From the NCBI GenBank assembly GCA_003022655.1, contig PXSX01000014.1, positions 3,093 through 16,432 of the forward strand: a stretch of DNA of 13,340 bases, in the 5' to 3' direction. Of this stretch, positions 6,228 through 13,340 are shown in pieces. Made by a program: the position numbers and the translations under genes. How positions within the stretch are numbered: position 1 is the stretch's first letter; each line of letters opens with the position of its first letter. The notes under the pieces were generated by a model, which searched no databases, was not told where the DNA came from, and worked only from the letters and a program-made list of their open reading frames with translations. The DNA comes from Bacteroidetes bacterium QH_1_64_81. Its GTDB lineage: Bacteria; Bacteroidota; Rhodothermia; Rhodothermales; Salinibacteraceae.

Positions 6228-7448
6228 ATGAGCGGATTCGAGACGGTGCGCGAGGCGCTGCAGGCGCTTCGGGCCAATAAATTGCGCTCCGCCCTCACCC
6301 TTTTGGGCATCGTCATCGGCGTCTTTGCGGTCATTGCCGCCGTAACGGCCGTGGACGTGATCGACCTCCACTTCAAGAGCTCGATTCAAGGGCTGGGGGC
6401 ATCGACGCTCTCGATCGAGCGGTACGACTACGCAGGGGGCGACGGGCCCGAACGCTACCATCCGCCCATCACACACGATCAGGTGCTTCGCCTCAAGGAA
6501 CGGGCGGGGAGCGACCTGTCCGTGAGCGTGAGCGAGCGGTTCGGCTTCGGGGGGAAGGCGCAGTCCGACCGGCATGAGACCAATCCCAACGTGTCGCTCT
6601 ACGGAACCGACGAGGCGTTTCTCGGCACCTTCGGTTACGACCTGCAGGCGGGGCGCCCCCTCGTGGCGCAGGACGTACAGAGCGCACGCCCGGTAGCCCT
6701 CCTTGGGTCGGAGGTGGCCGAGGTGCTCTTTCCGACGACCAGTCCGGTGGGGAAGGAGGTGCAAGTCGGCCGGGTACGGCTCGAAGTAGTGGGCGTGCTG
6801 GCGGAGAAGGCAGGCCTGTTTCGAAGCCCGAATACACGGGTGTACGCACCCATCACGCACCTCTTCGGGGCGTACGGGAGCGGCGGGCGCAGCATGGACG
6901 ACACGCGCGTCCGGGCCGCGTCGGGAGATCAGCTCACCGCCGCCCAGGACGAGGTGCGGAGTCACCTGCGCGTGATCCGAGGGGTGGCACCTGGGGTCCC
7001 GAGCACCTTCAACATTGAGTCGAGCGACTTCCTCCGCAGTACCTTCGATCAATTTACGAGCACCCTCACAATGGGCGGGGCACTCGTGGGACTCATTTCG
7101 CTGCTGGCCGCCGGGGTGGGCATCATGAACATCATGCTCGTCTCCGTCACCGAGCGGACGAAGGAGATCGGCATTCGCAAGGCGGTGGGGGCCAAGTGGC
7201 GAAACATCCTCGGCCAGTTTCTGCTGGAGGCCATTATCCTGTGCCAGATCGGCGGACTGATCGGCATCGTGTTTGGCGGCCTTGGGGGCAACGTGGCGGC
7301 CCTCTACTGGGACATCAGCCCCTCCTTCCCGTGGATGTGGGCGGGCATTGCCGTCGGGGGCGTCACGCTGTTGGCCGTCATCTTCGGCGGCTATCCGGCC
7401 TACAAGGCGGCTCGTCTCGACCCCATTGACTCCCTCCGATACGAGTAG
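6228..7448 (+). CDS. MacB/FtsX-type ABC transporter permease (second of two)
   Basis: 406 residues from the ATG at 6228, the one that gives the family N-terminus (MSGFETVREALQALRANKLR entering helix 1 with LTLLGIVIGVFAVIAAV). The frame is open further upstream, but that sequence is non-coding in character. It has a periplasmic MacB_PCD-like domain (about 45-275) and a C-terminal FtsX core (about 280-400) with GVGIMNIMLVSVTERTKEIG, IRKAVGAK and a last helix, ending DPIDSLRYE. There is no nucleotide-binding domain. It resembles the first permease throughout; the periplasmic regions differ most, as expected if they form the two halves of one transporter or serve different substrates. It is 134 bp from the small membrane protein (repeat-filled spacer) and 56 bp from the channel gene. 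Confidence 0.93.
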   Translation: MSGFETVREALQALRANKLRSALTLLGIVIGVFAVIAAVTAVDVIDLHFKSSIQGLGASTLSIERYDYAGGDGPERYHPPITHDQVLRLKERAGSDLSVSVSERFGFGGKAQSDRHETNPNVSLYGTDEAFLGTFGYDLQAGRPLVAQDVQSARPVALLGSEVAEVLFPTTSPVGKEVQVGRVRLEVVGVLAEKAGLFRSPNTRVYAPITHLFGAYGSGGRSMDDTRVRAASGDQLTAAQDEVRSHLRVIRGVAPGVPSTFNIESSDFLRSTFDQFTSTLTMGGALVGLISLLAAGVGIMNIMLVSVTERTKEIGIRKAVGAKWRNILGQFLLEAIILCQIGGLIGIVFGGLGGNVAALYWDISPSFPWMWAGIAVGGVTLLAVIFGGYPAYKAARLDPIDSLRYE

Positions 7449-7504
7449 CGCCCCCGTCCCGAACGCCCGCTCTTTGTTCTCTCAACAGTACGACCTTCGA
7501 CGCC

Positions 7505-9022
7505 ATGCAACGACTCACTTCTTCTCGTCTCGCCTCATCGGGGCTGGGTGCCATCACCCTCCTCCTGATGCTCGGGGTCTTTGCGACCACCGGCTACGCA
7601 CAACAGCCTCAGGACACCACGCAGATTACATTCGACGAGGCCGTCCGCACCGCTCTCGACCAGAATACCGATCTGAAGCGGGCGCAGGCTCAGGCGCGGC
7701 AGTCCAGCCTGGAGGTCCAGTCCGAATGGATGGACTTCATTCCCGACTTTGACCTGTCGACGCGAGCGACACGCCGCTTCGGACGCAACTTTAGCCAGGT
7801 GGACGGAGAGATCATTACGCAGTCGACAGACTTTGTCAATCTGAGCGGGAGTTCAGGGATCACCCTCTTCAACGGGTTCGAAAACACAGCCTCCCTCAAG
7901 CAGGCCCAGGAGCAGGCCGCGTCCGACGAGACGAGCCTGAAGCGCACGCGGCGCGACGTCGTGTTCACCGTGATGGATCAGTTTATCTCCCTGGTGGAGA
8001 GTCGTGAGATCGTGCGGGTACGAAAGGAGCAGGTGGAGGCGCAGCGCAAGCGTCTGCGCCAGATTCGTGAGTTTGTGGACGCCGGGTCCCGGCCCCAGTC
8101 GGATGAGTTTACGGCCGAGGCCGACCTGGCCGACGCCGAGCAGCAGGTCTTACAGGCACGGCGGGAGCTGGAGGTGAGCAAGACCCGGCTCATTCAGACC
8201 CTCCAACTCAATCCTCGGAAAGCCTACGATTTTCGGGTCCCCGATCTGGAGGATGACCTCCTAGAGGGCACCGAGTACGACCTGACCGCCCTCGTCAACG
8301 AAGCCTTTCAGAAACGCCTCGATCTCCAAGCAGCCCAGGCCGAGCGTCGGGCGGCCCAGCAGGGCATCCGCACCGCGAAGTCGTCTTACTACCCGACCGT
8401 GTCGCTCAGTGGGAGCTACGGCACCGATTGGACGAGCCGCCCGCGCGAGCGCCCAATTGTGGGGACCGGAGAAGACCCGGAAACCGTGACAGTTAAACCT
8501 GCAGACGGGGGCGATCCTGTGGCTCTTCCGGTGCCGGGGACCGGCTCTCCCCCCGAAACGCAGACGCCGGGCTTTAGTGGACAGCTCGATAACAACCGCA
8601 GCGGAAGCGTGTCGCTGTCGATCAGCATCCCGATCTTCGACCAGCTCAACCGCTCGACCCGGGTAGAGCAGGCGCAGGTGCAGGCCCAGAACGCCAAGTA
8701 TGCCCTCCAGGACCAGCGCCAGCAGGTGGCCCTGCAGGTGCGGCAGGCCTACCTCGATTACCAGAACGCCGTGCAGCAGCTGGAGGCGGCCACCAAGCGC
8801 CTCCGGGCCGCCGAGCGCGCCCGCACCGCCGCTCAAGAGCGCTACGAGCTCGGCTCCGCCGACATCGTGGAATTACAGAATGCCCTCCGCGACTACGTCG
8901 ACGCGGCGAGTCAGCAGGTGCAGGCCCGATACAACCTCCTCTTTCAGCAGAAGCGAATCGACTACAACGCTGGTCGGCTTTCGCCGAGTGACCCGCTTCT
9001 CAACCAACCGGCAGCGCGCTAA
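7505..9022 (+). CDS. TolC-family outer membrane efflux protein
   Basis: Outer membrane channel subunit, 505 residues. The signal peptide is residues 1-32 (basic MQRLTSSR, hydrophobic core, cleavage after TGYA). Two OEP repeats (PF02321) follow, about 40-230 and 255-490. Each starts with the ITFDEAVRTAL-like or YDLTALVNEAF-like entry helix and consists of long Gln/Ala/Arg-rich coiled-coil helices (KQAQEQAASDE; VRQAYLDYQNAVQQLEAA). The second repeat has the typical SLSISIPIFD strand of the barrel and the ERYELGSADIVELQNA segment. A Pro/Thr/Gly-rich acidic loop (about 318-358, GTGEDPETVTV onward) is probably an extracellular insertion. With the permeases, adaptor and ATPase it completes a tripartite exporter. 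Confidence 0.95.
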   Translation: MQRLTSSRLASSGLGAITLLLMLGVFATTGYAQQPQDTTQITFDEAVRTALDQNTDLKRAQAQARQSSLEVQSEWMDFIPDFDLSTRATRRFGRNFSQVDGEIITQSTDFVNLSGSSGITLFNGFENTASLKQAQEQAASDETSLKRTRRDVVFTVMDQFISLVESREIVRVRKEQVEAQRKRLRQIREFVDAGSRPQSDEFTAEADLADAEQQVLQARRELEVSKTRLIQTLQLNPRKAYDFRVPDLEDDLLEGTEYDLTALVNEAFQKRLDLQAAQAERRAAQQGIRTAKSSYYPTVSLSGSYGTDWTSRPRERPIVGTGEDPETVTVKPADGGDPVALPVPGTGSPPETQTPGFSGQLDNNRSGSVSLSISIPIFDQLNRSTRVEQAQVQAQNAKYALQDQRQQVALQVRQAYLDYQNAVQQLEAATKRLRAAERARTAAQERYELGSADIVELQNALRDYVDAASQQVQARYNLLFQQKRIDYNAGRLSPSDPLLNQPAAR

Positions 9023-9073
9023 ATCCGCCGGCGCCCTCTTCGTGCCTCTTTCCAGAACACGATTCTTTCAGTC

Positions 9074-10435
9074 ATGTCATCCTCAGGACACACCTCGAAT
9101 CGCATGTGGTACGCGGGCGGCGGCCTGCTGCTCATCTTGCTCATCGCCGGCGGCCTCGGATGGCAACTCGGATGGTTTGGGAATGGGGACTCCGGCCTCC
9201 GGGTCGACACTGAAGAGGTAGATCGCCGCACCATTACACAAGTCGTGACGGCCTTCGGGCGGGCCCAGCCCGAGGTGGAGGTCACGATTAGTCCCGACGT
9301 GCCGGGCGAGATCGTGGCGTTGCCCGTGAAGGAGGGCGACCTGGTGCAGAAGGGCGACCTGCTCGCCCGGCTCCAGGCCGAAGACTACCGCGCGTCCGTC
9401 GAGCGGGCCGAGGCGGGGGTTTCGGAGGCGAAGGCGAGCCTGGCTCAGCGCCGCGCCGACTCCATCGAGGCGCGCCGCACCTACGAGCGGCAGAAGAAGC
9501 TTTACGAAAAGGACGTCATCTCAGAGAGTGAGTACCAGAACGCCGAGACGAGCTACCAGCAGGCCGTCGCCCAGCTCAGATCCGCGCGGTTTCGGGTCGA
9601 GAGTGCCCGGGCCGACCTGCAGGACGTCCGCGAGCAGCTCCAGAAGACCCGCATTTACGCGCCCATGTCCGGCACCGTCACCCGACTGGAGGTGGAAGAG
9701 GGCGAGCGCGTCGTTGGGACGCAGCAGCGGGCCGGCACCGAGATGATGCGGATCTCGCGGCTCGGCCAGATGGAGCTGAAGGTGGACGTCAACGAAGGCG
9801 ACGTAGTGAACGTCTCCCAGCGCGACTCGGCCACCATCGAGTTCGACGCGCATCCGGACCGCTCTTTCCAGGGCCGCGTGACCGAAATTGCCAACTCGGC
9901 CCGCATTGAAAATCAGGGAAGCCAGAACGAGGTGACCAATTTCCCCGTCACCATCCGCGTGCTTAACAATCCCAACACTGGCCTCTCCACCGGGAGCGAG
10001 GGCGGCATTCAGCGCCCCGAGGTGCCCCCCACGTCGGACCGCACTTCACTCTTACGGCCGGGCATGAGCGGCGCCGTCGACATCTACACCGACACCGAAG
10101 AGAGTGCGGTGGCTGTGCCCATCCAGGCCGTCACCGTTCGCGACTTTACCGAGGTGCGCCCCAAGGCCGCCGACACGACCGCGAAGGGGGAAGAGGGAGA
10201 GGAGGACCTGCGCCGGGTCGTGTTTGTGGCCGAGGCCGACTCGGCCCGAATGGTGGAGGTGACCACCGGCATCGCCGACGACACATACATAGAAATTAAA
10301 TCGGGCTTAGAGGGGGGCGAGACCGTCGTTACGGGGCCGTACAGCGCCGTCAGCCGCAAGCTGGAGCCCGGTGACAAGATTCAATCCGGGAACCGCGGAG
10401 GCGGTGCCGGGCGCTCCCTCGCTATGACGCAGTAA
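9074..10435 (+). CDS. Membrane fusion protein (MacA/HlyD-type periplasmic adaptor)
   Basis: Periplasmic adaptor joining the permeases to the TolC-type channel; 453 residues. A short cytoplasmic N-terminus is followed by one membrane anchor (about 12-34, WYAGGGLLLILLIAGGLGW), then the first half of the lipoyl domain (ISPDVPGEIVALPVKEGDLV). An alpha-hairpin (about 103-192) is rich in Ala/Glu/Arg/Gln and contains YERQKKLYEKDVISESEY. The second lipoyl half follows (IYAPMSGTVTRLEVEEGERV), then beta-barrel and membrane-proximal domains (LRPGMSGAVDI, VAVPIQAVTVR, LEGGETVVTGPYSAV). An acidic insertion (about 364-376, AADTTAKGEEGEEDL) interrupts the last domain, in line with a halophile. The gene starts 51 bp after the channel gene. 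Confidence 0.95.
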   Translation: MSSSGHTSNRMWYAGGGLLLILLIAGGLGWQLGWFGNGDSGLRVDTEEVDRRTITQVVTAFGRAQPEVEVTISPDVPGEIVALPVKEGDLVQKGDLLARLQAEDYRASVERAEAGVSEAKASLAQRRADSIEARRTYERQKKLYEKDVISESEYQNAETSYQQAVAQLRSARFRVESARADLQDVREQLQKTRIYAPMSGTVTRLEVEEGERVVGTQQRAGTEMMRISRLGQMELKVDVNEGDVVNVSQRDSATIEFDAHPDRSFQGRVTEIANSARIENQGSQNEVTNFPVTIRVLNNPNTGLSTGSEGGIQRPEVPPTSDRTSLLRPGMSGAVDIYTDTEESAVAVPIQAVTVRDFTEVRPKAADTTAKGEEGEEDLRRVVFVAEADSARMVEVTTGIADDTYIEIKSGLEGGETVVTGPYSAVSRKLEPGDKIQSGNRGGGAGRSLAMTQ

Positions 10436-10447
10436 GGCGATACGGAT

Positions 10448-10487
10448 GGAAGTGTGGAGGTATGAAAGTGTGGAAGTATGGACGGGG
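10448..10487 (+). repeat. Octamer repeat array B (five units)
   Basis: Consecutive 8-nt units ggaagtgt, ggaggtat, gaaagtgt, ggaagtat, ggacgggg follow closely after the adaptor stop codon. The first four differ from one another at only one to three positions. Downstream the spacer also has ctctgtaccacgg (10495-10507) and gcattcactc, which echo ctctaccacgg (6171-6181) and gcattcccctc in the spacer before the second permease. Confidence 0.7.
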
Positions 10488-10598
10488 AGGACACCTCTGT
10501 ACCACGGCTCTCGATCCTCTCGTGCTGCGGCTTGAACTGCGTCCATCCGCCTGGCATTCACTCATCGATCCTTTCCTCACATCTTAGCATCGATCGAC

Positions 10599-11255
10599 AT
10601 GGAAGCACTCGCGACTGATGGAGCGCCGACCGAGGTCTCCGACCGCGCCCTCATCGAAGTGAACGACCTGAAGAAGCAGTACATGATGGGAAGCGAGGAG
10701 GTGTGGGCCCTCGACGGCGTGACCCTCTCGATCGAGGAGGGGGACTACGTGGCCGTCATGGGGCCGTCCGGCTCCGGCAAGTCGACGCTCATGAACATGC
10801 TCGGCTGTCTCGACACGCCCACGAGCGGCACCTACTACCTGCGGGGCGAAGACGTGAGCACCTTTTCCGACAACGAGCTCGCGGAGATTCGCAACCACGA
10901 GATCGGGTTCGTCTTTCAGACCTTCAACCTGCTGCCCCGCGTCAACTGCCTGCGCAACGCCGAGCTGCCGCTCATCTATGCCGGCATGTCCAAGCGCGAG
11001 CGGCGCGAGCGGGCTGCCGAGGCGCTCCGCAACGTGGGGCTCGGCGACCGGCTTGACCACCGGCCCAACGAGTTGTCCGGCGGCCAGCGCCAGCGCGTGG
11101 CCACGGCCCGCGCTCTCGTCAACCACCCGTCGCTCCTCCTGGCCGACGAGCCGACCGGCAACCTCGACACGGAAACCGGCGACGAAATCATGTCGCGGGT
11201 GAAGAGATTTCGATCGGATAGCCGTAGAGTCGTCCCGGCGGGACGCCTCTACTGA
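10599..11255 (+). CDS. LolD/MacB-type ABC transporter ATPase, C-terminally truncated
   Basis: Cytoplasmic nucleotide-binding subunit expected to drive the two permeases. Over residues 1-198 it is a normal family member: Walker [10 protein letters not shown] (55-63), Q-loop Gln107 ([10 protein letters not shown]), signature LSGGQ (159-163), Walker B LLLADE with catalytic Glu184, D-loop GNLD (187-190). After TGDEIM (residue 198) similarity stops. The family continues with a helix, a strand ending in the H-loop (VTHE) and a last strand; here there are only about 20 unrelated basic residues, ending [11 protein letters not shown] at 218. The missing part does not appear in another frame nearby, so this is a replacement or deletion, not a simple frameshift. 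The last codons lie in a palindrome (11224-11252). Without the H-loop His, ATP hydrolysis is doubtful; the gene may be inactive or its job done by another ATPase. Confidence 0.9.
   Translation: MEALATDGAPTEVSDRALIEVNDLKKQYMMGSEEVWALDGVTLSIEEGDYVAVMGPSGSGKSTLMNMLGCLDTPTSGTYYLRGEDVSTFSDNELAEIRNHEIGFVFQTFNLLPRVNCLRNAELPLIYAGMSKRERRERAAEALRNVGLGDRLDHRPNELSGGQRQRVATARALVNHPSLLLADEPTGNLDTETGDEIMSRVKRFRSDSRRVVPAGRLY
11224..11252. repeat. GTAGAG-type palindromic hairpin
   Basis: gtagagtcgtccc (11224-11236) pairs with gggacgcctctac (11240-11252) at 12 of 13 positions around a 3-nt loop. The palindrome supplies the last codons of the truncated ATPase and abuts its TGA. From memory, dispersed palindromes with GTAGAG...CTCTAC ends are common in cyanobacteria and some other phyla; that this is one of them is inferred. 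A run of five T lies 13 bases beyond (11266-11270), too far for a clean intrinsic terminator. Confidence 0.8.
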
Positions 11256-11277
11256 TCTAGACGCGTTTTTACGTGGT

Positions 11278-13340
11278 ATGTCCCATCGCGACGCTCTTTC
11301 CTTTTTCCGGCTCGCTGCATTCGCCACGGCTCTCGTGCTTGTGGGGCCCGTCCCTGTGGCCCAGGGCCAGGACACCACCGAGAAAACACTGCGCGGGCGG
11401 GTCGTGGATGCGGAGACCGGGGAACCGCTGCCTCAGGCCAATCTCCGAATCGCGGACGCGTACCAGGGCACCATCACGAACGTCGACGGCCGCTACACCC
11501 TTGAGCTCGACAGCCTGCCGGTCACCGTCGTCGTGCGCTATGTGGGCTACGAGTCGACCCGGCGCCGCATCACGACCGAGACCGATCCGCAGCAAACGTT
11601 CCGGCTCACGCCGTCGACCGTGGAGATGGAGGAGGTTGTCGTCACCGGCACGGGAAACCCCGGCGAGACCATCATGCGGCGCGTCATTGAGAATAAGCAG
11701 GAGTGGTGGCCGGAGTTGAGAAGCTATTCCGTGGAGGCGTACAATCGGTTCACGGTGGCCAGCGACACAACGATCGCTGCCGTGGCCGAGAGTCAAACCA
11801 CGGCGTTCTGGGACGCGGGTCGGGGCACCCGTGAAGTGGTGCGCTCGCAGCGCGGTACCGCCAACCTTCAAAATCTTACCGATTCGGCCCTCCCCGCCGC
11901 CTCAGCGGTTCTCAACCTGTATGGAGACAACGTCAGCGTCGCTGGCAACCGGCTCGTGGGAGTGACCCATCCGGATGCGCTTGACTACTACGACTTTACG
12001 CTCGACACGACGCGCGCCATCGACGGACGGCAGGCATTTCTCATTCAGGTGGAACCGGACAACCGCCTCTCGTCCGCGTTCCAGGGGACGGTGACTGTGC
12101 TCGACAGCACGTACGCCTTGCTGGAAGCCCGGCTCCGTCCCACGACCTCGCTAAGCACGTCGCGGGTGCTGAAAGGAGTCGACATCACCTTCGAACAGCA
12201 GTTCTCCAACTTCGGCGGGCCGTACTGGCTGCCGGTCGACTTTCGGGCCCGACGCGACCTGGACGTGCAGGTGTCGGCCCTGATCTCGTTCTCGGACGTC
12301 AGCATCCGTCAGGTGAGCCGCCTGAGCGACTACCGCATCAACGTGCCGGTGCCGGACTCGCTCTACAGCGACACGACGGACCAGGCCGTGACGGTCCCCG
12401 ACAGCCTCGCGCTCGCCGCGTCCTCCGCCGGGGGAGAACTGGACTCGCTCCGCGATACGGGGCCTTTCGTCCCCTACTCGGAGACAGAGCGTGCGGCCTA
12501 CCGGCGCATCGACAGCACGGACACGGTGCAGGATGCCTTCGATCCGGGCGGGCTCGTGGGCTGGCTTCAGGATCTTGGGGTCGGCGGGGAAGACGACGAG
12601 GCGGACACCGACACGACGAACGGCTCCGACGGCCAGGTCTCGGCGGACGACACATTTGTCAGTTTCGAGGGAGGACTCCCAGACCTCCGCTTCAACCGGG
12701 TGGAGGGCGGGCACGTCGGCCTGCGGCTCGACATCGGAATTGGGCCGCTGGAGGTGACGGGACGCGGCGGCTACAATACAGGCCCGTCGGGACCCACCCG
12801 CTGGTCGTACGGGGGCGGGGCGACCGCGCCGGTAGCGGAGAACACGGAGCTGGCCTTCAGCTATCACTACGGCATCGACCCGCGCTACCGCGCCCGATCG
12901 CGCATCGCTCCGGTCTGGGCGCGACTCTCGAACAGCCTGTGGACCCTCGCGGGCGAGCCGGACTACTTCGACTACTTCGGGAATGAGCGGCTTCGGCTCT
13001 CCGTGCGGCAGCAGGTGTCCACCCCCGACCTGGATCTCACGCTCCAGTTCCGCAACGAGCGCCACTTCTCGGTCGCCAAAACGACCGATTACAGCGTGTT
13101 CGCCCGCACCATCACGCAGCCTCCCAATCCGTCTGTGGAGGAGGGCCGGCTCCGATCCGTGGCCTTCGAGGCCACCCTTGGCGACGACGGGCTGCTCGGC
13201 GTGACCCCGATCAACCGCGTGCAGGCCACCGTCGAGCACGGTTTTCCGGATCTCGCGGCGAGCGACTTCGACTTCACGCGGATTGAGGCCGTGGCTAACG
13301 CGCACATCGAGACCTTCTTGCAGCGTCGGTTCCGCCCCAA
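11278..13340 (+). CDS. DUF5686-type outer membrane protein with carboxypeptidase-like regulatory domain, 3' partial
   Basis: Open from the ATG at 11278 to the window end: 687 codons with no stop, so the C-terminus lies outside. There is an N-terminal signal peptide (hydrophobic about 9-28, cleavage near AQG at 30). A CarboxypepD_reg-like domain (about 37-112) follows: LRGRVVDAETGEPLPQANL, TNVDGRYTLEL, VRYVGYEST. Then comes the VEMEEVVVTG strand seen in TonB-linked and DUF5686 proteins. The DUF5686-like region starts near MRRVIENKQEWWP and holds YSVEAYNRF, YDFTLDTT and FNRVEGGHVGLRL, then amphipathic strands of a probable beta-barrel. An acidic Asp/Thr/Gly linker (about 436-459) fits a halophile. 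The family is largely confined to Bacteroidota-like groups; its role is unknown. It starts 22 bp after the ATPase stop and may be co-transcribed. Confidence 0.88.
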   Translation, partial: MSHRDALSFFRLAAFATALVLVGPVPVAQGQDTTEKTLRGRVVDAETGEPLPQANLRIADAYQGTITNVDGRYTLELDSLPVTVVVRYVGYESTRRRITTETDPQQTFRLTPSTVEMEEVVVTGTGNPGETIMRRVIENKQEWWPELRSYSVEAYNRFTVASDTTIAAVAESQTTAFWDAGRGTREVVRSQRGTANLQNLTDSALPAASAVLNLYGDNVSVAGNRLVGVTHPDALDYYDFTLDTTRAIDGRQAFLIQVEPDNRLSSAFQGTVTVLDSTYALLEARLRPTTSLSTSRVLKGVDITFEQQFSNFGGPYWLPVDFRARRDLDVQVSALISFSDVSIRQVSRLSDYRINVPVPDSLYSDTTDQAVTVPDSLALAASSAGGELDSLRDTGPFVPYSETERAAYRRIDSTDTVQDAFDPGGLVGWLQDLGVGGEDDEADTDTTNGSDGQVSADDTFVSFEGGLPDLRFNRVEGGHVGLRLDIGIGPLEVTGRGGYNTGPSGPTRWSYGGGATAPVAENTELAFSYHYGIDPRYRARSRIAPVWARLSNSLWTLAGEPDYFDYFGNERLRLSVRQQVSTPDLDLTLQFRNERHFSVAKTTDYSVFARTITQPPNPSVEEGRLRSVAFEATLGDDGLLGVTPINRVQATVEHGFPDLAASDFDFTRIEAVANAHIETFLQRRFRP

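Noticed and set aside
10563..10595. catcgatc direct repeat before the ATPase start
   Set aside because: An 8-bp repeat at 25-bp spacing with a self-complementary core can easily arise by chance, and no second instance was seen.
12151..13305. Minus-strand open frame of 384 codons
   Set aside because: It is the antisense shadow of the DUF5686 gene, whose + strand reading has a signal peptide, family motifs and no stops.
1..13340. CRISPR array, rRNA, complete insertion sequence or phage genes
   Set aside because: No regular spaced repeats of CRISPR length, no rRNA-like stretch and no transposase or integrase frame were seen on either strand.

Overview
The window is GC-rich, gene-dense DNA with every confident gene on the + strand. 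Starts mostly lack a Shine-Dalgarno sequence, and proteins are rich in Asp/Glu with long acidic linkers. It carries a LytS/LytTR pair and a CarboxypepD_reg plus DUF5686 protein, a combination typical of Bacteroidota-like lineages. Together this suggests a halophilic member of the Rhodothermota (Salinibacter-like). The lineage is inferred from style and gene content; no marker gene is present.

Layout. (1) 1-1924: a two-component system, made of a membrane LytS-type histidine kinase (5' end outside the window) and a LytTR-type response regulator. (2) 1925-3245: two small proteins of unknown function (the first doubtful) and a spacer. The spacer holds an open but start-less reading frame resembling a type IX secretion sorting tail, plus a direct-repeat module. 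(3) 3246-4238: a lipoprotein of unknown function whose 3' end carries a 23-bp tandem duplication. (4) 4239-4504: a 266-bp leader with 21-bp-spaced repeats like those upstream of the lipoprotein, then a hairpin. (5) 4505-11255: a MacAB-TolC-like export locus, in order FtsX/MacB-type permease, small membrane protein, second permease, TolC-type outer membrane channel, membrane fusion protein, LolD/MacB-type ATPase. (6) 11278-end: the first 687 codons of a DUF5686 outer membrane protein.

How they may work together. Two stand-alone permeases, an ATPase, a periplasmic adaptor and an outer membrane channel are the parts of a tripartite ABC exporter, with the permeases possibly forming a heterodimer. 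The nearby LytTR regulator suggests stress-responsive control. Sites resembling LytTR targets (two or three core repeats at exactly 21-bp spacing) lie upstream of both the lipoprotein and the first permease.

The main oddities are: the shared 21-bp-spaced module; an ATPase that stops just after its D-loop and lacks the H-loop, its last codons lying in a GTAGAG-type palindrome; an octamer repeat family in three spacers; and small tandem duplications at two gene ends.
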